NCBI RefSeq assembly: GCF_945859685.1
Contig: NC_079149.1
Location: 15,349,118 to 15,413,117, forward strand
Direction of reading: 5' to 3'
DNA: 64,000 bases
From: Eupeodes corollae
Taxonomy: Eukaryota > Arthropoda > Insecta > Diptera > Syrphidae
In this document: in pieces, positions 24,505 to 35,784 of the stretch
Position numbering within the stretch: the first letter of the stretch is position 1
Layout: the number at the start of each line of letters is the position of its first letter
The notes under the pieces: generated by a model
Seen by the model: the letters and a program-made list of their open reading frames with translations, nothing else
The model's database searches: none
What the model was told of the DNA's origin: nothing
Position numbers and translations under genes: made by a program

Positions 24505-26572
24505 ATGAATTCCCATAGGAACTTATTGCAATCGTTCCCTAGTTCTCCAGAGATTAAAAAAGTACAGTTCGGGAAGTTCTTTTTATAGTCCATATCTCAA
24601 ATAAATTTGTTTTACAGATAATGATGCAGAAAGATGGAGAAAGGGCTCTCAAGAACCAATAAAGTTAGCGAGTTCAATTAAAGTGTTATGTTATATTTTG
24701 GTCAAACATTCTATACCCGTTTACAGATCAGTTCTTGGAATTAAGGAACGCTACGGGTTTTTTGTAGTAGGCCATGTTATTCAAACAATGTATAAAAGTT
24801 GGTGTTATTATCAATAAGAACTGCATTTGGCTCGTTATAGTAGTCCAATACCAACCGAAGTGATTTTGCGCAAAAAAAATGGGATAAATGATTTCGTAAC
24901 ATGAAGACAATATTTTATGTCTGTCACGTCTCAATTTGAAAACAGTGAATTTGAAAGAATATTGTAAGACCGGGACTTTTAGCAGGATTAAAAGGCCTAA
25001 ATAGACGACCACAGTGGAAGATCGTTTTTTGGTATTGTAAAGTCGTCGGAATCGGTTCAGGACTTTGGTGGACCTTAAAAACGATTTGTGTCGAGCTATA
25101 GGCAAAGTAATTTCGTCAAGCTCAGTGAGAAAAAGGCTCGTGAAAGCTGGAATCAGATGCCGGTACGGACGAATTTCCCTAAAAGAGTCAACGAAAAACA
25201 ATTGCTCTGGGCTCACTAGCACCTAAATTAAGACTTGTGAAACAATGTCATCTTTTCGGTCGGATCAAAATTTAAGCTCCATGTTTGACATGGGATCCTC
25301 GAGTGAAGAAAGAAAGACTAATATCGATGTGCTAAGTTGGCCTCCTTACAGTCCAGATCTCAATCCAATTGACAATATTTGGTCTATAATGAAAATTGAG
25401 GTTGGGAAGAAGCTAACAGATTCAGTTGTGAATTAAAAAACTACTAACCCGGACCTGGGACCTGGAACACGATACCTGCATCCACTTATAAAAACATATC
25501 TCATTCAATGTATCGCCGATATGTGCAGCCGTAATAAAAGCAAGAGGAGGTCCAACAAAGTACTTAAATATAAACGACATGTTTCTGAGAAGTAAGTGAC
25601 TATTTTAGAAAAATCTCAAAATTTTTATTGTACCATAAAACGATTTGAACCGAATAATAAAAAATACAAAAATTTTGCTAATTCAACACATTTGGCAAAA
25701 TTCGAAAAAAAAGTTTGACCTACGTTTTTCAAACGGCACTGCAATTTGTGAAGTAATACCAAATTAAGAAAATTTGGAAAAAAAATGTTTATAAATCAAA
25801 AAAAAACTAAAACTGAAAAAATTATTTTATGCAACGAAAAATAACGTTTTTGTCATCTGGTAAAGTTTGGAGAAAAATAGAATGGACAGTCTTTTTTATA
25901 AAAAATAAAAATTTAAAAAGAACTTTATTAAAAGTTGGTAAAAATTGAATATCGATTCAAATATCTTTTCAGAAACTTGAAATTTCGGCTTCAAGCTTAT
26001 TTTATCTTTCAAAAAATATTGTTGTAAACATTCGGTAAAATTTTGAAAAAAAATCGAATTGACAGTTTTTTTTCCAAAAGTTCAAAACCGAAACAAAATT
26101 AACAAAACTTGGTAAAAATTGATTTTCGACTCAAATATCTTTTAAAAAATTTGAGCTATCAGCTTCGAATTAATTTTATCTTATAAGAAATATTGTTTTC
26201 AACATTCGATAAAATTTTGAAAAAATCGAATTGACAGTTTTCTTACAAATAATAAAACTGTAAAATAAAACAATACTAAAGCTTGGTAAAAATTTACTTT
26301 CGACTCAAATAGCTTTTCAAAAATTAAAAATATTGTCTTCGTACTTATTTTATTTCACAGAAAATATTGTTTTCGATATTCAGTAATTTTTATATAAAAA
26401 TCCAACAGTCCGTTTTTTTTATAAAAAATAATATCTACAAAAAATAGTACGCAAATTTGGTAAAAATTGATACGAGTACATATAGACAAACTTTTAAGCA
26501 AGACAAATCGACAGACGGGATTGGAAGTTATCAGTGTGGGTCGCATCCCATCCTCTTTTTTTCTCAATTTTT
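24505..26572 (+). repeat. Repeat family with ~174 bp tandem units, copy 2
   Basis: The left flank (24505-24660) matches 2980-3545 of copy 1. After a Tc1 relic (24720-25590) the tandem region follows, with the GGTAAAAATT block near 25937, 26111, 26285 and 26460, that is at intervals of about 174 bp. The terminal segment GCAAGACAAATCGACAGACG with GGGTCGCATCCCATCC and a T-run ends near 26572. A single TTAA at 26494-26497 is the pre-insertion site for the piggyBac that interrupts copy 1. Non-coding and of unknown class. Confidence 0.7.
24720..25590 (+). mobile_element. Tc1-type transposase relic
   Basis: Plus-strand blocks, in broken frames: a helix-turn-helix/linker region near 25010-25110 (DRFLVRTVKSSRNRFRTLV type), SSSVRKRLVKAGIRCRYGRI (25120-25170), an NVIFS catalytic-region block near 25242, SWPPYSPDLNPIDNIWSIMK (25335-25395) and the C-terminus MYRRYVQPxIKARGGPTK near 25507-25560. 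These are the characteristic order and motifs of Tc1 transposases, with stops and indels throughout. It lies inside copy 2 of the tandem-unit repeat. No terminal inverted repeats were identified. Confidence 0.75.
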
Positions 26573-26574
26573 CG

Positions 26575-28055
26575 TGCGTGTAGTCTTACCATTAATTTTT
26601 TTTGTGTAAAATGTGTAACGGGTTACGGAATAAGATGAAAGATTTCCATGGTAAGGGATCGTCTGGCACTTTTCTTCCTCCTAGCTCAGTTCGATGGGAT
26701 GGGTAATGATGATTCCATAATCTAACCCTTACAAAATAAGTTCGTGCCAGTTTAAACCAAAAGTAAAAAAAATAATCGCCAAATAAAAGCCAAATCTCAA
26801 ATTTACATCAAGAAATATCAAGTCAGATGTTATGACTGATTTGTAGCAAAAGCTACACGACAAGCCCTTATCCAATAGTGTTATTTAACACCTCCTTGCA
26901 ATGTTTGTCGTTATCTTATAGTTAACATCTATGTAAAATAGTCAAGTTAACTTATCAAGAATTGTACTTACTCAATCATACTTTGTTGCTGGAATCTGGC
27001 TGGTGTGCGCACATCCACCGATGATCCGCTTTCGTTGAGTTTGATTAAGATTGTTTTGATTATGGTTGGGATTAATTTCCCTTATATGATTATGATCACT
27101 TCTTAAGGTTAGTTCATAACTCAGTTGGTTAAATACTCAGATAATATTGAAGATAGATCTGAGATCACAATTTATATATTATTATACCATGAAAAAAATG
27201 AAATGACTTAATATTTAAAAAAAAAAATAAATGGAAATTATTTGACACAATTCAAGGAAAAACAAATTCTTCAATTAATATTGTTCTCGGTTTGGTTTTT
27301 TTTTTTTTGTACAGGTTAATTAGACTTCAATTGGTTGTTGGATGGAATTTCAAGGTTATGTAGGTATGTCCGAGGATTGGTCTAGTTAGATGGTGGTTGC
27401 ACGTATGTTGCACTGCAAGTCTTCTTTTGGGGTTTGGCAGTAAGTAATGCCAATTTGTTTGACTTTTGCCTATTTCGGAACTCAGTTCGTATTTGAACTA
27501 ATTTGGCCACGCACCAGAGGTGCGTAGGCTTGACAAACGTGGTTTCTGTAGCCTGGTTTTCTGGTGGATATGGGATAAAACGAGAATGAATTTTAGTCAG
27601 AACACCTCAGAGGAGAGAAGTTTCAGAATCTTACCGGTGGCTTGGCTTGATAGTGATTAAAATGTGTAGAATTGATCATAAAGGATCAGTTTCAAAGTTT
27701 GTGAAAGGTTCTCACAGGTTTTTATGTTTCAGGACTGGTTCCTCACTGATACACTGTTTTTTTTTGGCTATTGCTGTTAAATTTCGGTGGCTAAACTCTT
27801 TCTTTTAATTCGTGGGTGAAAAATCAAGCTCAAAATCAAAAGCTCTATAGATCACGTCTTTACCGATGGCCGATTGATTTGAAAAAGACAGAATATTTTT
27901 ATTCTCACCTCAATATCGATCGTAGGCGGAAATTATTCATTCGAGTTCGAAAAAAAATGGAAAATGCGTTCAACACGTAATACTAATTTTCGAATTCCGT
28001 GTGCGTTGTTTTGTTTTTCTGTATAGATGGGTAATGCGAATTTACATATAGCGAT
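26575..28055. other. Non-coding stretch
   Basis: T/A-rich sequence without supportable gene, transposon or RNA. Confidence 0.4.
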
Positions 28056-28059
28056 TTTA

Positions 28060-28557
28060 CTAAAGTAGTTTAGGACAGAAAAAATCATGAAAAATGGATG
28101 ACTTTTTCATAAGAGTTGTGGCTTCTTGAATAAAAACTTCCAGTTCACTGATTGGTATGAAATCTGCAATGGCTCTAGAAATTCTCATCGATGTTAACTG
28201 GCTGGTTTTTTCTTTAAATTCGTTTGCATTTCTGCTAGACGATCTCCATTTTAATTTATTAATTGCTACGGTACTATCATCTACCAAATGAACTTGGTCA
28301 CTATCACCTTTGACGGTTATAGTTGTTGAAAGATGTTCAGAATAAGTTTGTTCTCCAACTGCGAAGTCCTGAAATATGTCATGTCACTCTTCACCTATGA
28401 GACCATAGTCTATAAGTAAGCTGACCTGTTTTCCAATAAAAGTGAGCTCTCCTAGAATGTCTCCATTAACGCTTCCATTTAATATGCATAGACCAAAATT
28501 GTTACACAACTTCATCACTTTCTTGCCTTCTAAATTTAGCATCATAATTTAGTGAAG
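28060..28557 (-). mobile_element. LINE endonuclease C-terminal fragment
   Basis: The minus-strand frame begins MLNLEGKKVMKLCNNFGLCI and continues LNGSVNGDILGEFTF, IDYGLIGEE and YSEHLSTTITVKG. This is the usual order of the C-terminal part of an apurinic-like LINE endonuclease (the N-G-R..GD..G.FTF and IDY blocks). A linker frame follows, ending IFHDFFCPKLL at 28060. One in-frame stop interrupts it near 28380. Neither the catalytic N-terminal half nor any reverse transcriptase is adjacent. Confidence 0.6.
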
Positions 28558-28559
28558 AA

Positions 28560-30280
28560 AACTTCAATTTGCGTAATTACAGTGCCCAGATTTTCACAAT
28601 TTTCTTCAGTTTTCGAAATTAAGAACATTATATTATATGATTTCCATTTAAAGACCCAACTAATTTATTGTTATTCAAAAATAAATAACATTTTTTACAA
28701 TGCATCCGAAAATATACTTACCTTACTACGAGTATTTAACTTTATTTGAAAACGGTTTTTCTTCCTTTTTACAAACAGAGCTCTGTTTTTACCGAACATG
28801 TTCACAAAAAGAAAAAAGAAACACAATTTCAAATTTAGTAAAAATATTTGCAAAAGCACCCGCTAGCTCTTACGCTCTTACAAAGTGAAAAACAAACTTG
28901 TTTTAAATTAACATAATCAAATAACCTTCATTATTCAGTAGTTTTGAAGTGACACATAAGATCAACAGTTGAAGTATTTTAGCTGAAATTGAATCAAAAC
29001 CTAAATAGAGTTTAAAAGACTTATAAAACTAAGTTAAACCAAATTTAAGTGTGGTGTAAATCTACGCTGCTGTTTTTATTGCAAGCATTTTAAACAGTCC
29101 TTGAGAAGAAGTCACAACTATCTACACGAACAAGAAAAAAGTAAACGTTCAGAATTTTGTAGACTCCTTTTTAGTTAGAAAAATTAAATTACCTTGTTTT
29201 TTCCTTTGAAGAAGAAGTTTGATTTTGATGGCTCTGAAAGCTTTTATTATAGTTTTGCAAATTGGGAAATAAATAACTTTTTACAAGATCAGAATCATAG
29301 TCGATAATGATGTGGTATTATCGTATAGGGAGCAGTTATCTAATTTAAAACCGTTCAGATTGAATTCTAAACATCAAAAATGACTGCGAATACTTACAAT
29401 GAAATATTGGACAGAATTTCTTCTAAATTTTCGGATATTGAAATTTCAGCAGGACTAGGTGTGTCCTTTCACGAGGAAGGTATAGTCAAAAATTCAGTAA
29501 AACGAAACGGCTTAAAAATACCGGCCCGAATTTATAAAATTATTATAAACTATTACCTCTATCGAATCAATTAAAATGCGTAGGTTCCTAAACATTTTTA
29601 TATTATAAAATTGTTTGATGGTAAAAGTCCCGAAGTCTTAACCTTAATTCCACACACCCATTTTACATATTTACATATGTATGTATGTATGTAGAAACAT
29701 AAATCTCATATTCAGCTTAAAGTGAAAATATTAATCAAGCAAATTATAATTAAAATACTCGTACTTGCCTGCCTCCCTCCGTAAATTACATTTATCAAAA
29801 AACTGTCTCTAATTGGTTTCACATTTCGTTTCTATGTATATCTGCCTTGTGGGCTATAAACCTACCATAGGTAGTAAGGCTAACAGATACATATAGAGCG
29901 CTGCGAGGTTTGATATTAAGGAGCGGTCTATACTCCGCACTTATTACAAATATGTGTATGAATCTGATGTACATATGTATGTATTTAATGCTTATGTTAG
30001 TAAAAAACACTTTATTGGAAATTCCAATTAGGCATCTTGATTATAAACCCACTGCGCTCTTAGAGTCGTCATCATCATCATCAGAAACAGAATCAGAATC
30101 ATGATGATGAACCATGGTCCATCCACAAGGGACGACGAAACGGAAAATTAATACCAACACGCCCATTCAACTGGCAAATGAATAGCTGCTAATAAACATA
30201 TCCTTGTTGTAACAAAAACATGGAATTCCATTGTTGCTAGAAAAAACCTACAGCCGCGCGCCACATAAAAACATACTATT
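28560..30280. other. Non-coding stretch
   Basis: A 64-codon open frame starting with ATG at 29380 (MTANTYNEILDRISSKF) has no recognisable family. A TATG microsatellite lies near 29675-29695. Nothing else is supportable. Confidence 0.35.
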
Positions 30281-30284
30281 TATA

Positions 30285-30800
30285 GATCCACCATATATAG
30301 GAGTACATCTACCGCCGCCGTGCCACGCCGGCCGTTTGTAGTCGCACCTTTAGTATTCCATCAACAGAAGCGCCATGCCGTACCACACTCAGCTCGTCCT
30401 CGCCCACCCTCATATCGCTAGAGTATACATCCTGTTAACATTGCACCGCTCGCTCGACTCGCTTCAACTTCAATTTTAGTCACAGCTTTGGACGTAACGT
30501 GGAGCTAGGTTTTTCATCAACAAACCCGACGTGGATTTTTACAAAAAAACCAAAACAAAAATAAATATAAATATATCTCTGTGCAACATAATATTCCTTA
30601 AATTAAAAAATATATATATATCCCAACACATCCTTCTCCCACGCCTCGTCCTTATACTCTCGCCTAGACCACCAGCCCAACACGAACTGCCTTACCTACC
30701 TTGCGCCTAACCATGGCACCAAACAAAACTCACTCACAGATGAAAATGTGGGAATATGCCTCCTGCTGGAACAGGAAAATTAAAAACGAAAAACGTGGGT
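30285..30800 (+). promoter_or_regulatory. Candidate promoter / 5' leader with a short coding exon
   Basis: CpG-richer DNA (CCGCCGCCGTGCCACGCCGG at about 30312-30331) follows a TATATATAGG-type sequence near 30292. An AT-rich leader-like stretch leads to a well-placed ATG (CTAACCATGG at 30708-30717) that opens 28 codons (MAPNKTHSQMKMWEYASCWN...) before a stop. A possible donor GTAATT lies at about 30799. All of this is inference from composition and signal strings; no downstream exon was identified. Confidence 0.2.
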
Positions 30801-30804
30801 AATT

Positions 30805-32290
30805 ATTGGCCTCAGGTGCATTAAATGCAAAAGGATACACCGCCATCTACACACCATTACCAGAATCATCCCTCTACAAAAACAACAACAACAACAACGG
30901 CAATAGTGAGAAAATAACAAAAAACCTCACCGAACGGCTCAGATAATTGAAAGATTTTGCTCCAACTCATACCGCTTCACTGATGAGGCGCTCTGGCTGC
31001 TCGCTTGCATCATAGAGGGTAAGGGGGCGGTGATGCATATATGTACTATAGGTACTATACTACAAAGAATGATACACTAGGGCTCTTAAATCCTGGCAAA
31101 TCTAGGCAGATTTGCAACCAACACCTCCACAACCCTTTTCTATTTTTAAAACACAAAAATTAAAAATATCCTTATCTTGGTGCAAAAAAAGGACTACGCG
31201 ATGGATCAAGGGGTTGAAGGGGGCAATAGAGGGCGTCAGTTGGAGTGTGGGAGGGGATGAGTATTATAAGGAGTGTAAGAAGATGAAAGATTCTGCTTTG
31301 CACTATAATTTTCATGTTTCCCCCAATTCTTGTTTGATGAAGAACAACAAGGATATTTCTGTTGCTATTGTCCTTTTTTTGTTTTTTTTGTTGTGTCCGA
31401 AAAACAACGAAAATCAAACAGAACTCTCTTCTTCTTCTTCTTCTTTTTTGTTTTTCTTCTTCTCAAGCTGCCCTGTCTCCAGAGTATCAGAGTCCTATAA
31501 GCGCTGAGCTGAACGCCGCGCCGCATCAGCAGCGGCCATGCGGCGGGAGCTATAAGGTTTGACCGAAAAGTTTTCATTTCATAAAACAATGCAACAAAAA
31601 TAAGAAAACAAAAAAACACGTCCTTGTTTCGTCCTTTTTTTTGTTTTTTTTTTTATGTCGGTTGTCCGTCAATGAGGTGGTGGTGACGAGATGATGGCGC
31701 GGCCGTGGTGGCGGCGGGCAGTGTGCAACGGGGCGATGCTATTCGCTCGTCAGTGAATTCATACAAACATTTTTCATCTTCATTTCGATGCTGCTGTTTT
31801 CCTTTTTACGTTTTTTAATTCTTCTTGTGTTTCTGCAATTAATAAAGTTTTCTTCCCGTAGTAGTATTTTCTCTTTGCTTCTGCTCTTGTGTCGAAAAGC
31901 GGTCAAGGATGGCTCTTTGAAAAATATATTTTTCCACTATGGTCCAGTTACATTTTCATTTTCTAGTGTAGCAAAAAAACAAAATTTTTCGAGCATGAAA
32001 AAGATTGTAGATAGTTTTTGTTGCTGTTATTGTTGTTAATTTTCTAAAGGTTTTGAGAAATCGTATTTTGAGTCGATTTTGTTTTGATTTAAGCTCTAAA
32101 CAAACAAAAATTGATGAGTTCTTGTGCACCTGAAACGGCTGATAGACTTATTGTTCATACCTTAAAAAACAATAAAGCTGAGCTACACGAAGTATTTGGC
32201 GGACGACGAGGTTTTCCGTCTTTAAGCGCTCAAAACACCATAGCCTTAAAAATAGGTAACTTAATTATATAAGACGATTGTTCAGATTTC
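30805..32290. other. Non-coding stretch with GC-rich hairpin patch
   Basis: Open frames here are translations of CTT/T-rich tracts. A CpG-rich patch at about 31503-31552 contains an 8-bp perfect stem, CGCCGCAT...ATGCGGCG, followed by CTATAAGG. Another GC-rich patch lies near 31692-31735. Possible regulatory DNA; no gene is supported. Confidence 0.35.
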
Positions 32291-32296
32291 CTTTTT

Positions 32297-34983
32297 TAAC
32301 GGGTTATCCACTATACGGTTTCAAAATTGTTATTTGACATCTGTCAAACTAAGTTGTTTTTTTTCAGTTGCAAGTCGGACATATACGAAAGTGGACCCTA
32401 CTATAAGAATAGCAACATATCGTGCTTTAAGAGGACATTATGGTTGACATAATCGTCCAACTGCGCAAGCAATTGGCATAATTGTAAGGAAATCGGCACA
32501 TTGGCACACCCATATAAAATTAAACTCACACAACATTCCATTAAAAACGTCGCGTAGATACGTCGAATGTGTGCGAGTTGGCGGTAGACGACGATTTTTG
32601 GAACAAAATTTTCTTCAGCGATGAAGTATATTTTTAAAAAGTCACTGTTTGGTGCTTTTTCGTCCGGAGGTGTGATTGGACCTTACTTCTTATAAAGGAC
32701 GATGAAACTACTTTTACCGTCAATTCGGAGCGTTATGGTTATATGATAACCTACTTTTGTTTGGCTTTTATTAAAGAATAGGACTTGGAGAATATGTGGT
32801 TTCAAGAAGACGATGCCACATGAAAAACAGCTCAGACGAATATGGCTTTATTCCAAGAGACATTTCCTGACCGCGTAACTTTTATTAGTTGCGATATCAA
32901 ATGGCCATCAAGTTTATATAATTTAAGACTGATTCAAGGAAAACATGAAGTTCTACTAACGAAATACTAGTACGAAAGAAAACAAAAAATTTTAAAACAG
33001 AGATGACAACACTATCAATGGAACTGGCGGAGTTTTTCTCCTTTCAGACAGAAAAAATAATCCACAAAACAGTGGAAAGTTCAATATTTTCATATGCAAC
33101 TAATTTCACTGAGATTGAAAACATTCTAGATACACTTGGAGAAAATAAGGCTCCAGGATTTGATGGAATCAGAGCAATTGATAGAAAAAGCTATAAGCAT
33201 GTCTTTGCTCCTTTTTTATGCAAATTAATTAATTTAAGTATAACCCAATCAAAAATTCCATCTACCTTAAAAACAGCAGTTGTAAGGCCGATTAACAAAG
33301 GAGGAGCAAATGACCAACAAAACAACTATAGGCCTATATCAATTCTTCCAGTTATTGAAAAATGTTTGGAAGGCGTGATTGCCAACACGTTTCAAGGTTT
33401 TGTTGACAAATATGCATTGATTTATAAAAGCCAGTACGGTTTTCAGAAGGGTAAAAATACAGGAAAGTTACTTGGCGAGTTTGCGAATTGTGACAACGAA
33501 AGTTTAGATAACAGACAATCAATATTAGTAATCTTCATGGACTTCAGTAAGGCGTTTAAATCACTCAAATCTTAGCTCTAAGACGAATTGGAATTCGTTG
33601 CTCTATGGCTGATTAGCTGACAGAATATCTATAAAACAGAACATTTTGTGTTAAAATCAAAGATGTTGTGAGTGAGAAAAAATTGTTGAGATATGGAGTT
33701 CTGCAGGGATCTAAACTGGGTCCAATTTTCTTTTTCTTATACTCGTACACTAACGAATTGCTATGACTTTTCAAACAGAGTATTCCTCTCGCTTTTGCTG
33801 ATGATACAGCTATTGTCGTTCGCCATAGTTGTCTTCATACGGCAACAAAGATAATTCAAGAAGAATTCAATATGGCAGTTGGATGGTGTCACGACAAAAC
33901 GGCTTGGTAATAAATGCATCAAAAAAAAAATGATGCATATCAGAAGTCCACAGTTTAAATCGACAAAACAAAAGATTTATTTACAGAATGATGAATGCCC
34001 TAAACCGCAAAAAGAATGCATTGAATTAGTGAGCAACTACAAGTATTTGGGAGTAGTAATAGAGAGTCCCTTTTTATGGGATAAACACATACATAGACAA
34101 AGTGAGGATAGACCTAAGGAAAGCGACGTTTGCATTATCTCATCTAAAATACCACACTAACCACGACATTTTAAAATAACTGTATTACTCATTGAAGGGA
34201 TCTAGGATACGATATGGTATACTTGATTGGGGTTATGCAGCTAAAACCCATTTTATCAAAATTCAAAAAATACAAAATGCAGCTATTAAACAAATTAACA
34301 ACAAATATCGACAAACGTATGACACACTTTTTAAGCCACTACAAGTTGAAGATATTTTTAAGATGACAACCATAATAGAATACTTTGATGACAACCAATT
34401 CAAACAAACAATTCAACACCAACTCAACACCAGAAGACTTGCACAAGGAATGTTACAGATACAAAGAAACTACAACAACTACGGAAGACGTAATCTTCGA
34501 CACACCGTACCAAGTATAATCAACGGACTACCGAGAGAAATTGTCATGATTCAAAATTTTAAAAAAACAAAAAAAGAACTAAAAAAATATGTCATTAACT
34601 GTACAAATTAAAATTGTATACATATTTTATTATAATTGATACTTATTTTTTTTCAAATTTGAACTTTGAAATTGCAAATTGTAAACTTACTTACCGTGTT
34701 AATGTAGATAAACCTTTAACTCTTGATTGAGCACTTAAAAACCCACATTCGTCCAGTTATTGCTGAGACACCGCCCAATATATTTCAAAAAGTGGTCTTA
34801 AATTATGTCTTAAGAATCGATGCTTGCAACAATTTGCATGGTGTTCATTTAAATGATTTAGTATTTCGCAAACAATGTCAACATTGAAACTTTATAATAA
34901 AAAAAGAAATATCACAAACAAAAATATTTTATATGTGTTTTATTTACGTTTACTTTTGAAACTGCAAAATGGACAACCCTGTA
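32297..34983 (+). mobile_element. mariner with terminal inverted repeats, split by a LINE
   Basis: The left end is ACGGGTTATCCACTATACGG followed by TTTCAAAATT. The right end is the complement of AGTTTCAAAAGT-type sequence, reading CTTTTGAAACTGCAAAATGG then ACAACCCTGT. Both are next to TA. Transposase pieces on the plus strand are a helix-turn-helix block (RALRGHYG near 32420), FSDEVYF near 32616, TVNSERYGYMITYF (32718-32758), LENMWFQEDDAT (32785-32820) and IKWPSS (near 32897). The C-terminus resumes only at about 34705 (VNVDKPLTLD) and ends with an AC.N..GVHLNDLVF-type block near 34830-34870. Between lies a LINE. Dead by stops and indels. Confidence 0.8.
32945..34690 (+). mobile_element. LINE reverse-transcriptase relic nested in mariner
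   Basis: The first open frame (33003-33575) has ENKAPGFDGI, TAVVRPINKGG, NNYRPISILPVIEKCLEGVI, SQYGFQKGKN and FMDFSKAFKSL (first catalytic Asp present as MDFSKAF). The following motif near 33690-33730 (GVLQGSKLGPIFFF) and FADDTAIVV near 33797 carry the Asp pair. Later frames give SNYKYLGVVIESPFLWDKHI (near 34030) and a C-terminal 139-codon frame (34192-34611) ending VINCTN. At least four frameshifts or stops separate them. There is no endonuclease. The clade is not certain; it differs from the CR1/jockey-type and RTE-like copies in this window. Confidence 0.8.
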
Positions 34984-34989
34984 CTTACT

Positions 34990-35780
34990 CAAGTAATGGA
35001 TCTACGATAAGAAAAAGGCTTTTGAAATTAAGTAACAAGTTGTTAATGCCTTGAATGCTTAAAACTTCAGTCGATTTTGCTATAAATATACACAAAAAGT
35101 ACAGTCTCGTGGAAGTAGTAGAGTATTACAAAAGTATAGAAGGTTACTACACAGGGTAGTCAAATACAGAAAAGTTGGAGAAAACCGTATTGTTAGGGGT
35201 ATCTCGACTGGTTGCGAGAGCCAATTCAATAACCAAATAGCAGATACGTACGTGTTCAAATATCAGACCGCTCAGTTCATTGAATTTTGCTCTTTAATTT
35301 CCTTTCTTTATCAGTTCAAGGTGATGATTGTACAAGAATTGGAGCGAAACAGGTTCGGCAGATGGATGAGTTTTGTAGAAGCGACTTTGAAAATCTTTAG
35401 GGATGATACTGTTTTGATTTGGATTGACGAAGTCCTTTTCATTTTTCAGGAGTGGGTAATACACCATGTGACTAGTTTTTATGTACACTCGTTGCTCTAA
35501 GACATTCGAGCAGTTTCATGTCAATTGCTTCTCACAACGTCTGCAGAAGTGTTTTGACAAAATTGGACAGCACTTAACCGGTGTTTTTTTTTTATATCCT
35601 TTTAACTACTTTTTTAATGGGAACATTCATAAGTAAAATTTTAATTTTGCTGAAAATTAGCGTGTAATATTTTTTTCAAATATTCTATACCTTGCTGCTG
35701 GACCCTGTACTACAATAAAGAAGGGGAAACACGAAATAAATAGAATCCTACAAAACTAAAACAACAAATGAATATATCGA
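34990..35780. other. Unassigned spacer
   Basis: AT-rich DNA between the mariner right end and the BEL/Pao relic. Open frames on both strands around 35250-35500 overlap each other and show no domain. No LTR was found here. Confidence 0.35.
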
Positions 35781-35784
35781 GTCA

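Noticed and set aside
24728..25222. 164-codon minus-strand frame
   Set aside because: It is the shadow of a plus-strand Tc1 transposase relic, which has recognisable motifs in the expected order.
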